A DNA stretch of 64,000 nt, from contig OY829657.1 in NCBI GenBank assembly GCA_963691815.1, positions 31,299,866-31,363,865 of the forward strand, in the 5' to 3' direction. This document shows positions 33,801 to 47,700 of this stretch, in pieces. Source of the DNA: Echiichthys vipera (taxonomy: Eukaryota; Chordata; Actinopteri; Perciformes; Trachinidae). The first letter of the stretch is position 1; every line of letters starts with the position of its first letter. The notes below the pieces were generated by a model. That model ran no database searches and was not told the DNA's origin. It saw nothing but the letters and a program-made list of their open reading frames with translations. The position numbers and the translations under genes were made by a program.

Positions 33801-36800
33801 ATGAAATTTCATGTGTAAATAAGCAAAATGCAATAGAAAAGTTAAATCAATAACATATTATTGATCGTTAGGCTGCCTCGCACATATATTACTGTGAGAT
33901 TTGAATTGGAAAGCTTCTAAACGGAAGTTACAGTCTCTTCCATGCGAATGTGGTTTTAAACGTTTCAGAGCCTGAAAAGGCTGTAAATGAGGTTTTGAAG
34001 CATTTAACAGCTTCTTAAGGCTGGAAATGACATTTCTTGTGTAAATAGGCCAAATGCAATAGAAAAGTGAAATCAACCATGTATTATTCATCGCTAGGCT
34101 GCCTCGCACATATATTAGTGTGAAATTTGTATTGGAAAGCTTCTAAACCCAAGTTACAGTCTCTTCCTTGCGAACGTGGTTTTAAGCGTTTCTGAGCCTG
34201 AAAAGGCTGTAAATGAGGTTTTGAAGCGTTTAACAACTTCTCAAGGCTGGAAATGACATTTCATGTTTAATAGGCCAAATGCAATAGAAAAGTGAAATCA
34301 ACCACATATTATTTATCGTTAGGCTGCCTCGCAAATATATTACTGTGAGATTTGTATTGGAAAGCTTCGAAACTGAAGTTACAGTGTCTTCCATGCGAAC
34401 GTGGTTTTAAGCGTTTCAGAGCCTGAAAAGGCTGTAAATGAGGGTTTTGAAGCGTTTAACAGCTTCTTAAGGCTGGAAATTACATTTCATGTGTAAACAG
34501 GCCAAATGCAATAGAAAAGTGAAATCAACCATGTATTATTCATCGCTAGGCTGCCTCGCACATATATTAGTGTGAAATTTGTATTGGAAAGCTTCTAAAC
34601 CCAAGTTACAGTCTCTTCCTTGCGAACGTTGTTTTAAGCGTTTTAGAGCCTGAAAAGGCTGTAAATGACGTTTTGAAGCATTTAACGGCTTCTCAAGGCT
34701 GGAAATGACATTTCATGTGTAAATAGGCCAAATGCAATAGAAAAGAGAAATCAACCACATATTATTAATCGTTACGCTGCCTTACACATATATTACTGAA
34801 AGATTTGTATTGGAAAGCTTCTCAACCGAATTTACAGTCTCTTTCATGCGATCATGGTTTTAAACGTTTCAGAGCCTGAAAAGGCTGTAAATGAGGTTTT
34901 GAAGCGTTTAACAGCTTCTTAAGCCTGGAAATGACATTTCATGTGTAAATAGGCCAAATGCAATAGAAAAGTGAAATCAACCACATATTATCCATCGTTA
35001 GGCTGCCTCGCACATATATTACTGTATTATTTGTTTTGGAAAGCTTCTAAACCGAAGTCAGAGTCTCTTCCATGCGAATGTGGTTTTAAGCGTTTCAGAG
35101 CCTGGAAAGGCTGTAAATGAGGTTTTGAAGCGTTTAACCGCTTCTCAAGGCTGGAAATTATTATTCATGTGTTAATAGGCCAAATGCAATAGAAAAGTGA
35201 AATCGACCACATATTATTCATCGCTAGGCTGCCTCGCACATATATTACTGTGATATTTGTATTGGAAAGCTTCTAAACCGAAGTTACAGTGTCTTCCATG
35301 CGAACGTGGTTTTAAGCGTTTCAGAGCCTGAAAAGGCTGTAAATGAGGTTTTGAAGCGTTTAACAGCTTCTTAAGCCTGGAAATGACATTTCATGTGTAA
35401 ATAGGCCAAATGCAATAGAAAAGTGAAATCAACCACATATTATCCATCGTTAGGCTGCCTCGCACATATATTACTGTATTATTTGTTTTGGAAAGCTTCT
35501 AAACCGAAGTCAGAGTCTCTTCCATGCGAATGTGGTTTTAAGCGTTTCAGAGCCTGGAAAGGCTGTAAATGAGGTTTTGAAGCGTTTAACCGCTTCTCAA
35601 GGCTGGAAATTATTATTCATGTGTTAATAGGCCAAATGCAATAGAAAAGTGAAATCGACCACATATTATTCATCGCTAGGCTGCCTCGCACATATATTAC
35701 TGTGATATTTGTATTGGAAAGCTTCTAAACCGAAGTTACAGTGTCTTCCATGCGAACGTGGTTTTAAGCGTTTCAGAGCCTGAAAAGGCTGTAAATGAGG
35801 TTTTGAAGCGTTTAACAGCTTCTTAAGCCTGGAAATGACATTTCATGTGTAAATAGGCCAAATGCAATAGAAAAGTGAAATCAACCACATATTATCCATC
35901 GTTAGGCTGCCTCGCAAATATATTACTGTGATATTTGTTTTGGAAAGCTTCTAAACCGAAGTCAGAGTCTCTTCCATGCGAATGTGGTTTTAAGCGTTTC
36001 AGAGCCTGGAAAGGCTGTAAATGAGGTTTTGAAGCGTTTAACCGCTTCTCAAGAATGGAAATTATTATTCATGTGTTAATAGGCCAAATGCAATAGAAAA
36101 GTGAAATCGACCACATATTATTCATCGCTAGGCTGCCTCGCACATATATTACTGTGATATTTGTAATGGAAAGCTTCTAAACCGAAGTTACAGTGTCTTC
36201 CATGCGAACGTGGTTATAAGCGTTTCAGAGCCTGCAAAGGCTGTAAATGACGTTTTGAAGCGTTAAACAGCTTCTCAAGGCTGGTAATGACATTTCATGT
36301 GTAAATAGGCCAAATGCAATAGAAATGTAAAATCAACCACTTATTATTTATCGTTAGGCTGCCTCGCACATATATTACTGTGATATTTGTATTGGAAAGC
36401 TTCTAAATCGAAGTTAGAGTCTCTTCCATGCGAACATGGTTGGCAGCGTTTCAGAGCCTGAAAAGGCTGTAAATGAGGTTTTGAAACGTTTAACAGCTTC
36501 TCAAGGTGGAAATAACATTTCATGTGTAAATAGACCAAATGCAATATAAAAGTAAAATCAACCACATATTATTCATCGCCAGGCTGCCTCGCACATATAT
36601 TACTGTGAGATTTGTATTGGAAAGCTTCTAAACCGAAGTTACAGTCCCTTCCATGCGAACATGGTTTTAAGCGTTTCAGAGCCTGAAAAGGCTGTAAATA
36701 AGGTTTTGAGGCGTTTAACAGCTTCTCAAGGCTGAAAATGACATTTCATGTGTTAACAGGCCAAATGCAATGGAAAAGTTAAATCAACCACATATTATTC

Positions 36801-39800
36801 ATCGTTAGGCTGACTCGCACATATATTACTGTGAGATTTGCATTGGAAAGCTTCTAAACCAAAGTTACAGTCTCTTCCATGCGAACGTGGTTTTAAGCGT
36901 TTCAGAGCCTGAAAAAGCTATGAATGAGGTTTTGAAGGGTTTAACAGCTTCTAAAGGCTGGAAATGAAATTTTATGTGTAAATAAGCAAAATGCAATAGA
37001 AAAGTTAAATCAAAAACATATTATTCATCGTTAGGCTGCCTCGCACATATATTACTGTGAGATTTGTATTGGAAAGCTTCTAAACCGAAGTTACAGTCTC
37101 TTCCATACGAACCTGGTTTTAAGCGTTTCAGAGCCTGGAAAGGCAGTAAATTAGGTTTTGAAATGTTTAACAGCTTCTCAAGACTGAAAATGACACCTCA
37201 TGTGTAAATAGGCCAAATGCAATAGAAAAGTGAAATCAACCACATATTATTCATCGCTAGGCTGCCTCGCACATATATTACTGTGAGTTTTGTATTGGAA
37301 AGCTTCAAAACTGAAGTTACAGTCTCTTCCATGTGAACGTGGTTTTAAGCGTTTCAGAGCCTGAAAAGGCTGCAAATGAAGTTTTGAAACGTTTAACAGC
37401 TTCTCAAGGCTGGAAATGACATTTCATGTGTAAATAGGCCAAATGCAATAGAAAAATGAAATCAACCACATATTATTCATCGTTAGGGTGCCTCGCACAT
37501 ATATTACTGTGAAATTTATATTGGAAAGCTTCTAAACCGAATATACAGTCTCTTCCATGCAAACATAGTTTTAAGCATTTCAGAGCCTGGAAAGGCTGTA
37601 TTTGAGGTTTTGAAGTGTTTAACCGCTTCTCAAGGCTGGAAATGATATTTCATGTGTTAATAGGCCAAATGCAATAGAAAAGAGAAATCAACCACATATT
37701 ATTCATCGCTAGGCTGCCTCGTACATATATTACTGTGAGATTTGTATTGGAAAGCTTCTAAACCGAAGTTACAGTCTCTTCCATGCAAACGTAGTTTTAA
37801 GCGTTTCAGAGCCTGAAAAGGCTTTAAATGAGGTTTTAAAGGGTTTAACTGCTTCTCAAGGCTGGAAATGACATTTCATGTGTAAATAGGCCAAATGCAA
37901 TAGAAAAGTGAAATCAACCACATATTATTCATCGCTAGGCTGCCTCGCACATATATTACTGTGAGTTTTGTATTGGAAAGCTTCTAAACTGAAGTTACAG
38001 TCTCTTCCATGCGAACGTGGTTTTAAGCGTTTCAGAGCCTGAAAAGGCTGCAAATGAAGTTTTGAAACGTTTAACAGCTTCTCAAGGCTGGAAATGAAAT
38101 TTCATGTGTAAATAGGCCAAATGCAATAGAAAAATGAAATCAACCACATATTATTCATCGTTAGGGTGCCTCGCACATATATTACTGTGAAATTTGTATT
38201 GGAAAGCTTCTAAACCGAATATACAGTCTCTTCCATGCAAACATAGTTTTAAGCATTTCAGAGCCTGGAAAGGCTGTAAATGAGATTTTGAAGTGTTTAA
38301 CCGCTTCTCAAGGCTGGAAATGATATTTCATGTGTTAATAGGCCAAATGCAATAGAAAAGTGAAATCAACCACATATCATTCATCGCTAGGCTGCCTCGT
38401 ACATATATTACTGTGAGATTTGTATCGGAAAGCTTCTAAACCGAAGTTACAGTCTCTTCCATGCGAACGTGGTTTTAAGCGTTTCAGAGCCTAAAAAGGC
38501 TGTAAATGAGGTTTTGAAGCGTTTAACAGCTTCTCAAGGCTGGAAATGACATTTCATGTGTAAATAGGCCAAATGCAATAGAAAAGTGAAATCAACCACA
38601 TATTATTTATCGTTAGGCTGCCTCGCACATATATTACTGTGAGATTTGTATTGGAAAGCTTCTAAACCGAAGTTACAGTCTCTTCCATGCGAACGTGGTT
38701 TTAAGCGTTTCAGAGCCTGAAAAGGCTGTAAATTAGGTTTTGAAGCGTTTAACAGCTTCTCAAGGCTGGAAATGACCTTTCCTGTGTAAACAGGCCAAAT
38801 GCAATAGAAAAGTGAAATCAACCACAAATTATTCATTGCTAGGCTGCCTCGCACATATATTACTGTGAGATTTGTATTGGAAAGCTTCTAAACTGAAGTT
38901 ACAGTCTCTTCCATGCGAACGTGGTTTGAAGCGTTTCAGAGCCTGAAAAGGCTGTAAATGAGGTTTTGAAACGTTTAACAGCTTCTCAAGGCTGGAAGTG
39001 ACATTTCATGTGTAAATAGGCCAAATGCAATAGAAAAGTGAAATCAACCACATATTATTCATCGTTAGGGTGCCTCGCACATATATATTACTGTGAGATT
39101 TGTATTGGAAAGCTTCTAAACCGAAGTTACAGTCTCTTCCATGCGAACGTGGTTTTAAGCGTTTCAGAGCCTGAAAAGGCTGTAAATGAGGTTTTGAAGC
39201 GTTTAACAGCTTCTCAAGGCTGGAAATGACCTTTCCTGTGTAAACAGGCCAAATGCAATAGAAAAGTTAAATCAACCACATATTATTCATCGTTAGGCTG
39301 CCTCGCGCATATATTACTGTGAGATTTGTATTGGAAAGCTTCTAAACCAAAGTTACAGTCTCTTCCATGCGAACGTGGTTTTAAGTGTTTCAGAGCCTGA
39401 AAAAGCTGTAAATGAGGTTTTGAAGCGTTTAACAGCTTCTTAAGGCTGGAAATGACATTTCATGTGTAAATAGGCCAAATGCAATAGAAAAGTGAAATCA
39501 ACCACATAATATTCATCGTTAGGGTGCCTCGCACATATATTACTGTGAAATTTGTATTGGAAAGCTTCTAAACCGAATATACAGTCTCTTCCATGCAAAC
39601 ATAGTTTTAAGCGTTTTAGAGCCTGGAAAGGCTGTAAATGAGGTTTTGAAGTGTTTAACCGCTTCTCAAGGCTGGAAATGATATTTCATGTGTTAATAGG
39701 CCAAATGCAATAGAAAAGTGAAATCAACCACATATTATTCATTGCTAGGCTGCCTCGCACATATATTACTCTTAGATTTGTATTGGAAAGCTTCTAAACC

Positions 39801-42026
39801 GAAGTTAGAGTCTCTTCCATGCGAACATGGTTTTAAGCGTTTCAGAGCCTGGAAAGGCTGTAAATGAGGTTTTGAAGTGTTTAACCGATTCTCAAGGCTG
39901 GAAATAATATTTCATGTTTTAATAGGCCAAATGCAATAAAAAAAGTGAAATCAACCACATATTATTCATCGCTAGGCTGCCTCGCACATATATTACTGTG
40001 AGATTTGTATTGGAAAGCTTCTAAACCCAAGTTACAGTCTCTTCCTTGCGAACGTGGTTTTAAGCGTTTCAGAGCCTAAAAAGGCTGTAAATGAGGTTTT
40101 GAAGCGTTTAACAGCTTCTCAAGGCTGGAAATGACATTTCATGTGTAAATAGGCCAAATGCAATAGAAAAGTGAAATCAACCACATAGTATTCATCGCTA
40201 GGCTGCCTCGCACATATATAACTGTGAGATTTGTATTGGAAAGCTTCTAAACCGAAGTTACAGTCTCTTCCATGCGAAAGTGGTTTTAAGCGTTTCAGAG
40301 CCTGGAAAGGCTGTAAATTAGGTTTTGAAACGTTTAAGAGCTTCTCAAGGCTGAAAATGACATTTCATGTGTAAATAGGCCAAATGCAATAGAAAAGTGA
40401 AATCAACCACATATTATTCATCGCTAGGCTGCCTCGCACATATATTACTGTGAGATTTGTATTGGAAAGCTTCTAAACTGAAGTTACAGTCTCTTCCATG
40501 CGAACTTGGTTTTAAGCGTTTCAGAGCCTGAAAAGGCTGTAAATGAGGTTTTGAAACGTTAAACAGCTTCTCAAGGCTGGAATTGACATTTAATGTGTAA
40601 ATAGGCCAAATGCAATAGAAAAGTGAAATCAACCACATATTATTCATCGTTAGGGTGCCTCGCACATATATTACTGTGAAATTTGTATTGGAAAGCTTCT
40701 AAACCGAATATACAGTCTCTTCCATGCAAACATAGTTTTAAGCGTTTCAGAGCCTGGAAAGGCTGTAAATGAGGTTTTGAAGTGTTTAACCGCTTCTCAA
40801 GGCTGGAAATGATATTTCATGTGTTAATAGGCCAAATGCAATAGAAAAGTGAAATCAACCACATATTATTCATCGCTAGGCTGCCTCGCACATATATTAC
40901 TCTGAGATTTGTATTGGAAAGCTTCTAAACCGAAGTTAGAGTCTCTTCCATGCGAACATGGTTTTAGGCGTTTCAGAGCCTGGAAAGGCTGTAAATGAGG
41001 TTTTGAAGTGTTTAACCGCTTCTCAAGGCTGGAAATGATATTTCATGTGTTAATAGGCCAAATGCAATAAAAAAAGTGAAATCAACCACATATTATTCAT
41101 CGCTAGGCTGCCTCTCACATATATTACTGTGAGATTTGTATTGGAAAGCTTCTAAACCCAAGTTACAGTCTCTTCCTTGCGAACGTGGTTTTAAGCGTTT
41201 CAGAGCCTAAAAAGGCTGTAAATGAGGTTTTGAAGCGTTTAACAGCTTCTCAAGGCTGGAAATGACATTTCATGTGTAAATAGGCCAAATGCAATAGAAA
41301 AGTGAAATCAACCACATAATATTCATCGCTAGGCTGCCTCGCACATATATTACTGTGAGATTTGTATTGGAAAGCTTCTAAACCGAAGTTACAGTCTCTT
41401 CCATGCGAAAGTGGTTTTAAGCGTTTCAGAGCCTGGAAAGGCTGTAAATTAGGTTTTGAAACGTTTAAGAGCTTCTCAAGGCTGAAAATGATATTTCATG
41501 TGTAAATAGGCCAAATGCAATAGAAAAGTGAAATCAACCACATATTATTCATCGCTAGGCTGCCTCGCACATATATTACTGTGAGATTTGTATTGGAAAG
41601 CTTCTAAACTGAAGTTACAGTCTCTTCCATGCGAACTTGGTTTTAAGCGTTTCAGAGCCTGAAAAGGCTGTAAATGAGGTTTTGAAACGTTAAACAGCTT
41701 CTCAAGGCTGGAAATGACATTTAATGTGTAAATAGGCCAAATGCAATAGAAAAGTAAAATCAACCACGTATTATTTTTCGTTAGGCTGCCTCGCACATAT
41801 ATTACTCTGAGATTTGTATTGGAAAGCTTCTAAACTGAAGTTACAGTGTCTTCCATGCGAACGTGGTTTTAAGCGTTTCATAGCCTGAAAAGGCTGTAAA
41901 TGAGGTTTTGAAGCGTTTAACAGCTTCTCAAGGCTGGAAATAACATTTCATGTGTAAATAGGCCAAATGCAATAGAAAAGTGAAATCAACCACATATTAT
42001 TCATCGTTAGGCTGCTTCGCACAGAT

Positions 42027-44760
42027 ATTACGGTTTGATTTGTTTTGGAAAGCTTCTAAACCGTAGTTACAGTCTCTTCCATGCAAACGTGGTTTTAAGC
42101 GTTTCTAGAGCCTGAAAAGGCTGTAAATGACGTTTTAAAGCGTTTAACAGCTTCTTAAGGCTGGAAATGACATTTCATGTGTAAATAGGCCAAATGCAAT
42201 AGAAAAGTGAAATCGACCACATATTATTCATCGCTAGGCTGCCTCGCATATATATTACTGTGATATTTGTTTTGGAAAGCTTCTAAACCGAAGTTACAGT
42301 GTCTTCCATGCGAACGTGGTTATAAGCGTTTCAGAGCCTGAAAAGGCTGTAAATGAGGTTTTGAAGCGTTTAACAGCTTCTCAAGGCTGGAATTGACATT
42401 TCATGTGTAAATAGGCCAAATGCAATAGAAAAGTAAAATCAACCACTTATTATTTATCGTTAGGCTGCCTCGCACATATATTACTGTGATATTTGTATTG
42501 GAAAGCTTCTAAATCGAAGTTAGAGTCTCTTCCATGCGAACATGGTTGTCAGCGTTTCAGAGCCTGAAAAGGCTGTAAATGAGGTTTTGAAACGTTTAAC
42601 AGCTTCTCAAGGTGGAAATGACATTTCATGTGTAAATAGGCCAAATGCAATATAAAAGTAAAATCAACCACATATTATTCATCGCTAGGCTGCCTCGCAC
42701 ATATAATACTATGACATTTGTCTTGAAAAGCTTCTAAACCGAAGTTACAGTCCCTTCCATGCGAACATGGTTTTAAGCGTTTCAGAGCCTGAAAAGGCTG
42801 TAAATGAGGTTTTGAAGCGTTTAACAGCTTCTCAAGGCTGGAAATGACATTTCATGTGTTAACAGGCCAAATGCAATGGAAAAGTTAAATCAACCACATA
42901 TTATTCATCGTTAGGCTGACTCGCACATATATTACTGTGAGATTTGCATTGGAAAGCTTCTAAACCAAAGTTACAGTCTCTTCCATGCGAACGTGGTTTT
43001 AAGCGTTTCAGAGCCTGAAAAAGCTATAAATGAGGTTTTGAAGGGTTTAACAGCTTCTAAAGGCTGGAAATGAAATTTCATGTGTAAATAAGCAAAATGC
43101 AATAGAAAAGTTAAATCAACAACATATTATTGATCGTTAGGCTGCCTCGCACATATATTACTGTGAGATTTGTATTGGAAAGCTTCGAAACTGAAGTTAC
43201 AGTGTCTTCCATGCGAACGTGGTTTTAAGCGTTTCAGAGCCTGAAAAGGCTGTAAATGAGGGTTTTGAAGCGTTTAACAGCTTCTTAAGGCTGGAAATTA
43301 CATTTCATGTGTAAACAGGCCAAATGCAATAGAAAAGGGAAATCGACCACATATTATTCATCGCTAGGCTGCCTCGCACATATATTACTGTTAAATTTGT
43401 ATTGGAAAGCTTCTAAACCCAAGTTACAGTCTCTTCCTTGCGAACATGGTTTTAAGCTTTTCAGAGCCTGAAAAGGCTGTGAATGAGGTTTTGAAGCGTT
43501 TAACAGCTTCTCAAGGCTGGAAATGACATTTCATGTGTAAATAGGCCAAATGCAATAGAAAAGTGAAATCAACCCCATATTATTTATCGTTAGGCTGCCT
43601 CGCACATATATTACTGTGAAATTTGTATTGGAAAGCTTCTAAACCCAAGTTACAGTGTCTTCCATGCGAACGTGGTTATAAGCGTTTCAGAGCCTGAAAA
43701 GGCTGTAAATGAGGTTTTGAAGCGTTTAACAGCTTCTCAAGGCTGGAATTGACATTTCATGTGTAAATAGGCCAAATGCAATAGAAAAGTAAAATCAACC
43801 ACTTATTATTTATCGTTAGGCTGCCTCGCACATATATTACTGTGATATTTGTATTGGAAAGCTTCTAAATCGAAGTTAGAGTCTCTTCCATGCGAACATG
43901 GTTGTCAGCGTTTCAGAGCCTGAAAAGGCTGTAAATGAGGTTTTGAAACGTTTAACAGCTTCTCAAGGTGGAAATGACATTTCATGTGTAAATAGGCCAA
44001 ATGCAATATAAAAGTAAAATCAACCACATATTATTCATCGCTAGGCTGCCTCGCACATATAATACTATGACATTTGTCTTGAAAAGCTTCTAAACCGAAG
44101 TTACAGTCCCTTCCATGCGAACATGGTTTTAAGCGTTTCAGAGCCTGAAAAGGCTGTAAATGAGGTTTTGAAGCGTTTAACAGCTTCTCAAGGCTGGAAA
44201 TGACATTTCATGTGTTAACAGGCCAAATGCAATGGAAAAGTTAAATCAACCACATATTATTCATCGTTAGGCTGACTCGCACATATATTACTGTGAGATT
44301 TGCATTGGAAAGCTTCTAAACCAAAGTTACAGTCTCTTCCATGCGAACGTGGTTTTAAGCGTTTCAGAGCCTGAAAAAGCTATAAATGAGGTTTTGAAGG
44401 GTTTAACAGCTTCTAAAGGCTGGAAATGAAATTTCATGTGTAAATAAGCAAAATGCAATAGAAAAGTTAAATCAACAACATATTATTGATCGTTAGGCTG
44501 CCTCGCACATATATTACTGTGAGATTTGTATTGGAAAGCTTCGAAACTGAAGTTACAGTGTCTTCCATGCGAACGTGGTTTTAAGCGTTTCAGAGCCTGA
44601 AAAGGCTGTAAATGAGGGTTTTGAAGCGTTTAACAGCTTCTTAAGGCTGGAAATTACATTTCATGTGTAAACAGGCCAAATGCAATAGAAAAGGGAAATC
44701 GACCACATATTATTCATCGCTAGGCTGCCTCGCACATATATTACTGTTAAATTTGTATTG
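42027..44760 (-). repeat. Second locus of the hexameric duplication
   Basis: The same monomer series as at 28-31 kb, including attacggtttg at 42027 and caatggaaaagtt near 42874 and 44231. The two rows after it (42.9-43.6 and 44.2-44.9 kb) repeat each other at about 1,357 bp spacing. Exact ends are approximate. Confidence 0.72.
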
Positions 44761-47700
44761 GAAAGCTTCTAAACCCAAGTTACAGTCTCTTCCTTGCGAA
44801 CATGGTTTTAAGCTTTTCAGAGCCTGAAAAGGCTGTGAATGAGGTTTTGAAGCGTTTAACAGCTTCTCAAGGCTGGAAATGACATTTCATGTGTAAATAG
44901 GCCAAATGCAATAGAAAAGTGAAATCAACCCCATATTATTTATCGTTAGGCTGCCTCGCACATATATTACTGTGAAATTTGTATTGGAAAGCTTCTAAAC
45001 CCAAGTTACAGTCTCTTCCTTGCGAACGTTGTTTTAAGCGTTTTAGAGCCTGAAAAGGCTGTAAATGACGTTTTGAAGCATTTAACGGCTTCTCAAGGCT
45101 GGAAATGACATTTCATGTGTAAATAGGCCAAATGCAATAGAAAAGAGAAATCAACCACATATTATTCATCGTTACGCTGCCTCACACATATATTACTGAA
45201 AGATTTGTATTGGAAAGCTTCTCAACCGAATTTACAGTCTCTTTCATGCGATCATGGTTTTAAACGTTTCAGAGCCTGAAAAGGCTGTAAATGAGGTTTT
45301 GAAGCGTTTAACAGCTTCTTAAGCCTGGAAATGACATTTCATGTGTAAATAGGCCAAATGCAATAGAAAAGTGAAATCAACCACATATTATCCATCTTTA
45401 GGCTGCCTCGCACATATATTACTGTATTATTTGTTTTGGAAAGCTTCTAAACCGAAGTCAGAGTCTCTTCCATGCGAATGTGGTTTTAAGCGTTTCAGAG
45501 CCTGGAAAGGCTGTAAATGAGGTTTTGAAGCGTTTAACCGCTTCTCAAGGCTGGAAATTATTATTCATGTGTTAATAGGCCAAATGCAATAGAAAAGTGA
45601 AATCGACCACATATTATTCATCGCTAGGCTGCCTCGCACATATATTACTGTGATATTTGTACTGGAAAGCTTCTAAACCGAAGTTACAGTGTCTTCCATG
45701 CGAACGTGGTTTTAAGCGTTTCAGAGCCTGAAAAGGCTGTAAATGAGGTTTTGAAGCGTTTAACAGCTTCTTAAGCCTGGAAATGACATTTCATGTGTAA
45801 ATAGGCCAAATGCAATAGAAAAGTGAAATCAACCACATATTATCCATCGTTAGGCTGCCTCGCACATATATTACTGTGATATTTGTTTTGGAAAGCTTCT
45901 AAACCGAAGTCAGAGTCTCTTCCATGCGAATGTGGTTTTAAGCGTTTCAGAGCCTGGAAAGGCTGTAAATGAGGTTTTGAAGCGTTTAACCGCTTCTCAA
46001 GAATGGAAATTATTATCCATGTGTTAATAGGCCAAATGCAATAGAAAAGTGAAATCGACCACATATTATTCATCGCTAGGCTGCCTCGCACATATATTAC
46101 TGTGATATTTGTATTGTAAAGCTTCTAAACCGAAGTTACAGTGTCTTCCATGCGAACGTGGTTATAAGCGTTTCAGAGCCTGCAAAGGCTGTAAATGACG
46201 TTTTGAAGCTTTAAACAGCTTCTCAAGGCTGGAAATGACATTTCATGTGTAAATAGGCCAAATGCAATAGAAAAGTAAAATCAACCACTTATTATTTATC
46301 GTTAGGCTGCCTCGCACATATATTACTGTGATATTTGTATTGGAAAGCTTCTAAATCGAAGTTAGAGTCTCTTCCATGCGAACATGGTTGTCAGCGTTTC
46401 AGAGCCTGAAAAGGCTGTAAATGAGGTTTTGAAACGTTTAACAGCTTCTCAAGGTGGAAATAACATTTCATGTGTAAATAGACCAAATGCAATATAAAAG
46501 TAAAATCAACCACATATTATTCATCGCTAGGCTGCCTCGCACATATAATACTGTGATATTTGTATTGGAAAGCTTCTAAACCGAAGTTACAGTCCCTTCC
46601 ATGCGAACATGGTTTTAAGCGTTTCAGAGCCTGAAAAGGCTGTAAATAAGGTTTTGAGGCGTTTAACAGCTTCTCAAGGCTGAATATGACATTTCATGTG
46701 TTAACAGGCCAAATGCAATGGAAAAGTTAAATCAACCACATATTATTCATCGTTAGGCTGCCTCGCACATATATTACTGTGAGATTTGCATTGGAAAGCT
46801 TCTAAACCAAAGTTACAGTCTCTTCCATGCGAACGTGGTTTTAAGCGTTTCAGAGCCTGAAAAAGCTATAAATGAGGTTTTGAAGGGTTTAACAGCTTCT
46901 AAAGGCTGGAAAAGAAATTTTATGTGTAAATAAGCAAAATGCAATAGAAAAGTTAAATCAACAACATATTATTCATCGTTAGGCTGCCTCGCACATATAT
47001 TACTGTGAGATTTGTATTGGAAAGCTTCTGAACCAAATTTACAGTCTCTTCCATGCAAATGTGGTTTTAAGCGTTTCAGAGCCTGAAAAGGCTGTAAATG
47101 AGTGTTTTAAAGCGTTTAACAGCTTCTCAAGGCTGGAAATGACATTTCATGTGTAAATAGGCCAAATGCAATAGAAAAGTGAAATCAACCACATATTATT
47201 TATCGTTAGGCTGCCTCGCACATATATTACTGTGAGATTTGTATTGGAAAGCTTCTAAACCGAAGTTACAGTCTCTTCCATGCGAACGTGGTTTTAAGCG
47301 TTTCAGAGCCTGAAAAGGCTGTAAATTAGGTTTTGAAGCGTTTAACAGCTTCTCAAGGCTGGAAATGACCTTTCCTGTGTAAACAGGCCAAATGCAATAG
47401 AAAAGTGAAATCAACCACAAATTATTCATTGCTAGGCTGCCTCGCACATATATTACTGTGAGATTTGTATTGGAAAGCTTCTAAACTGAAGTTACAGTCT
47501 CTTCCATGCGAACGTGGTTTGAAGCGTTTCAGAGCCTGAAAAGGCTGTAAATGAGGTTTTGAAACGTTTAACAGCTTCTCAAGGCTGGAAGTGACATTTC
47601 ATGTGTAAATAGGCCAAATGCAATAGAAAAGTGAAATCAACCACATATTATTCATCGTTAGGGTGCCTCGCACATATATTACTGTGAGATTTGTATTGGA

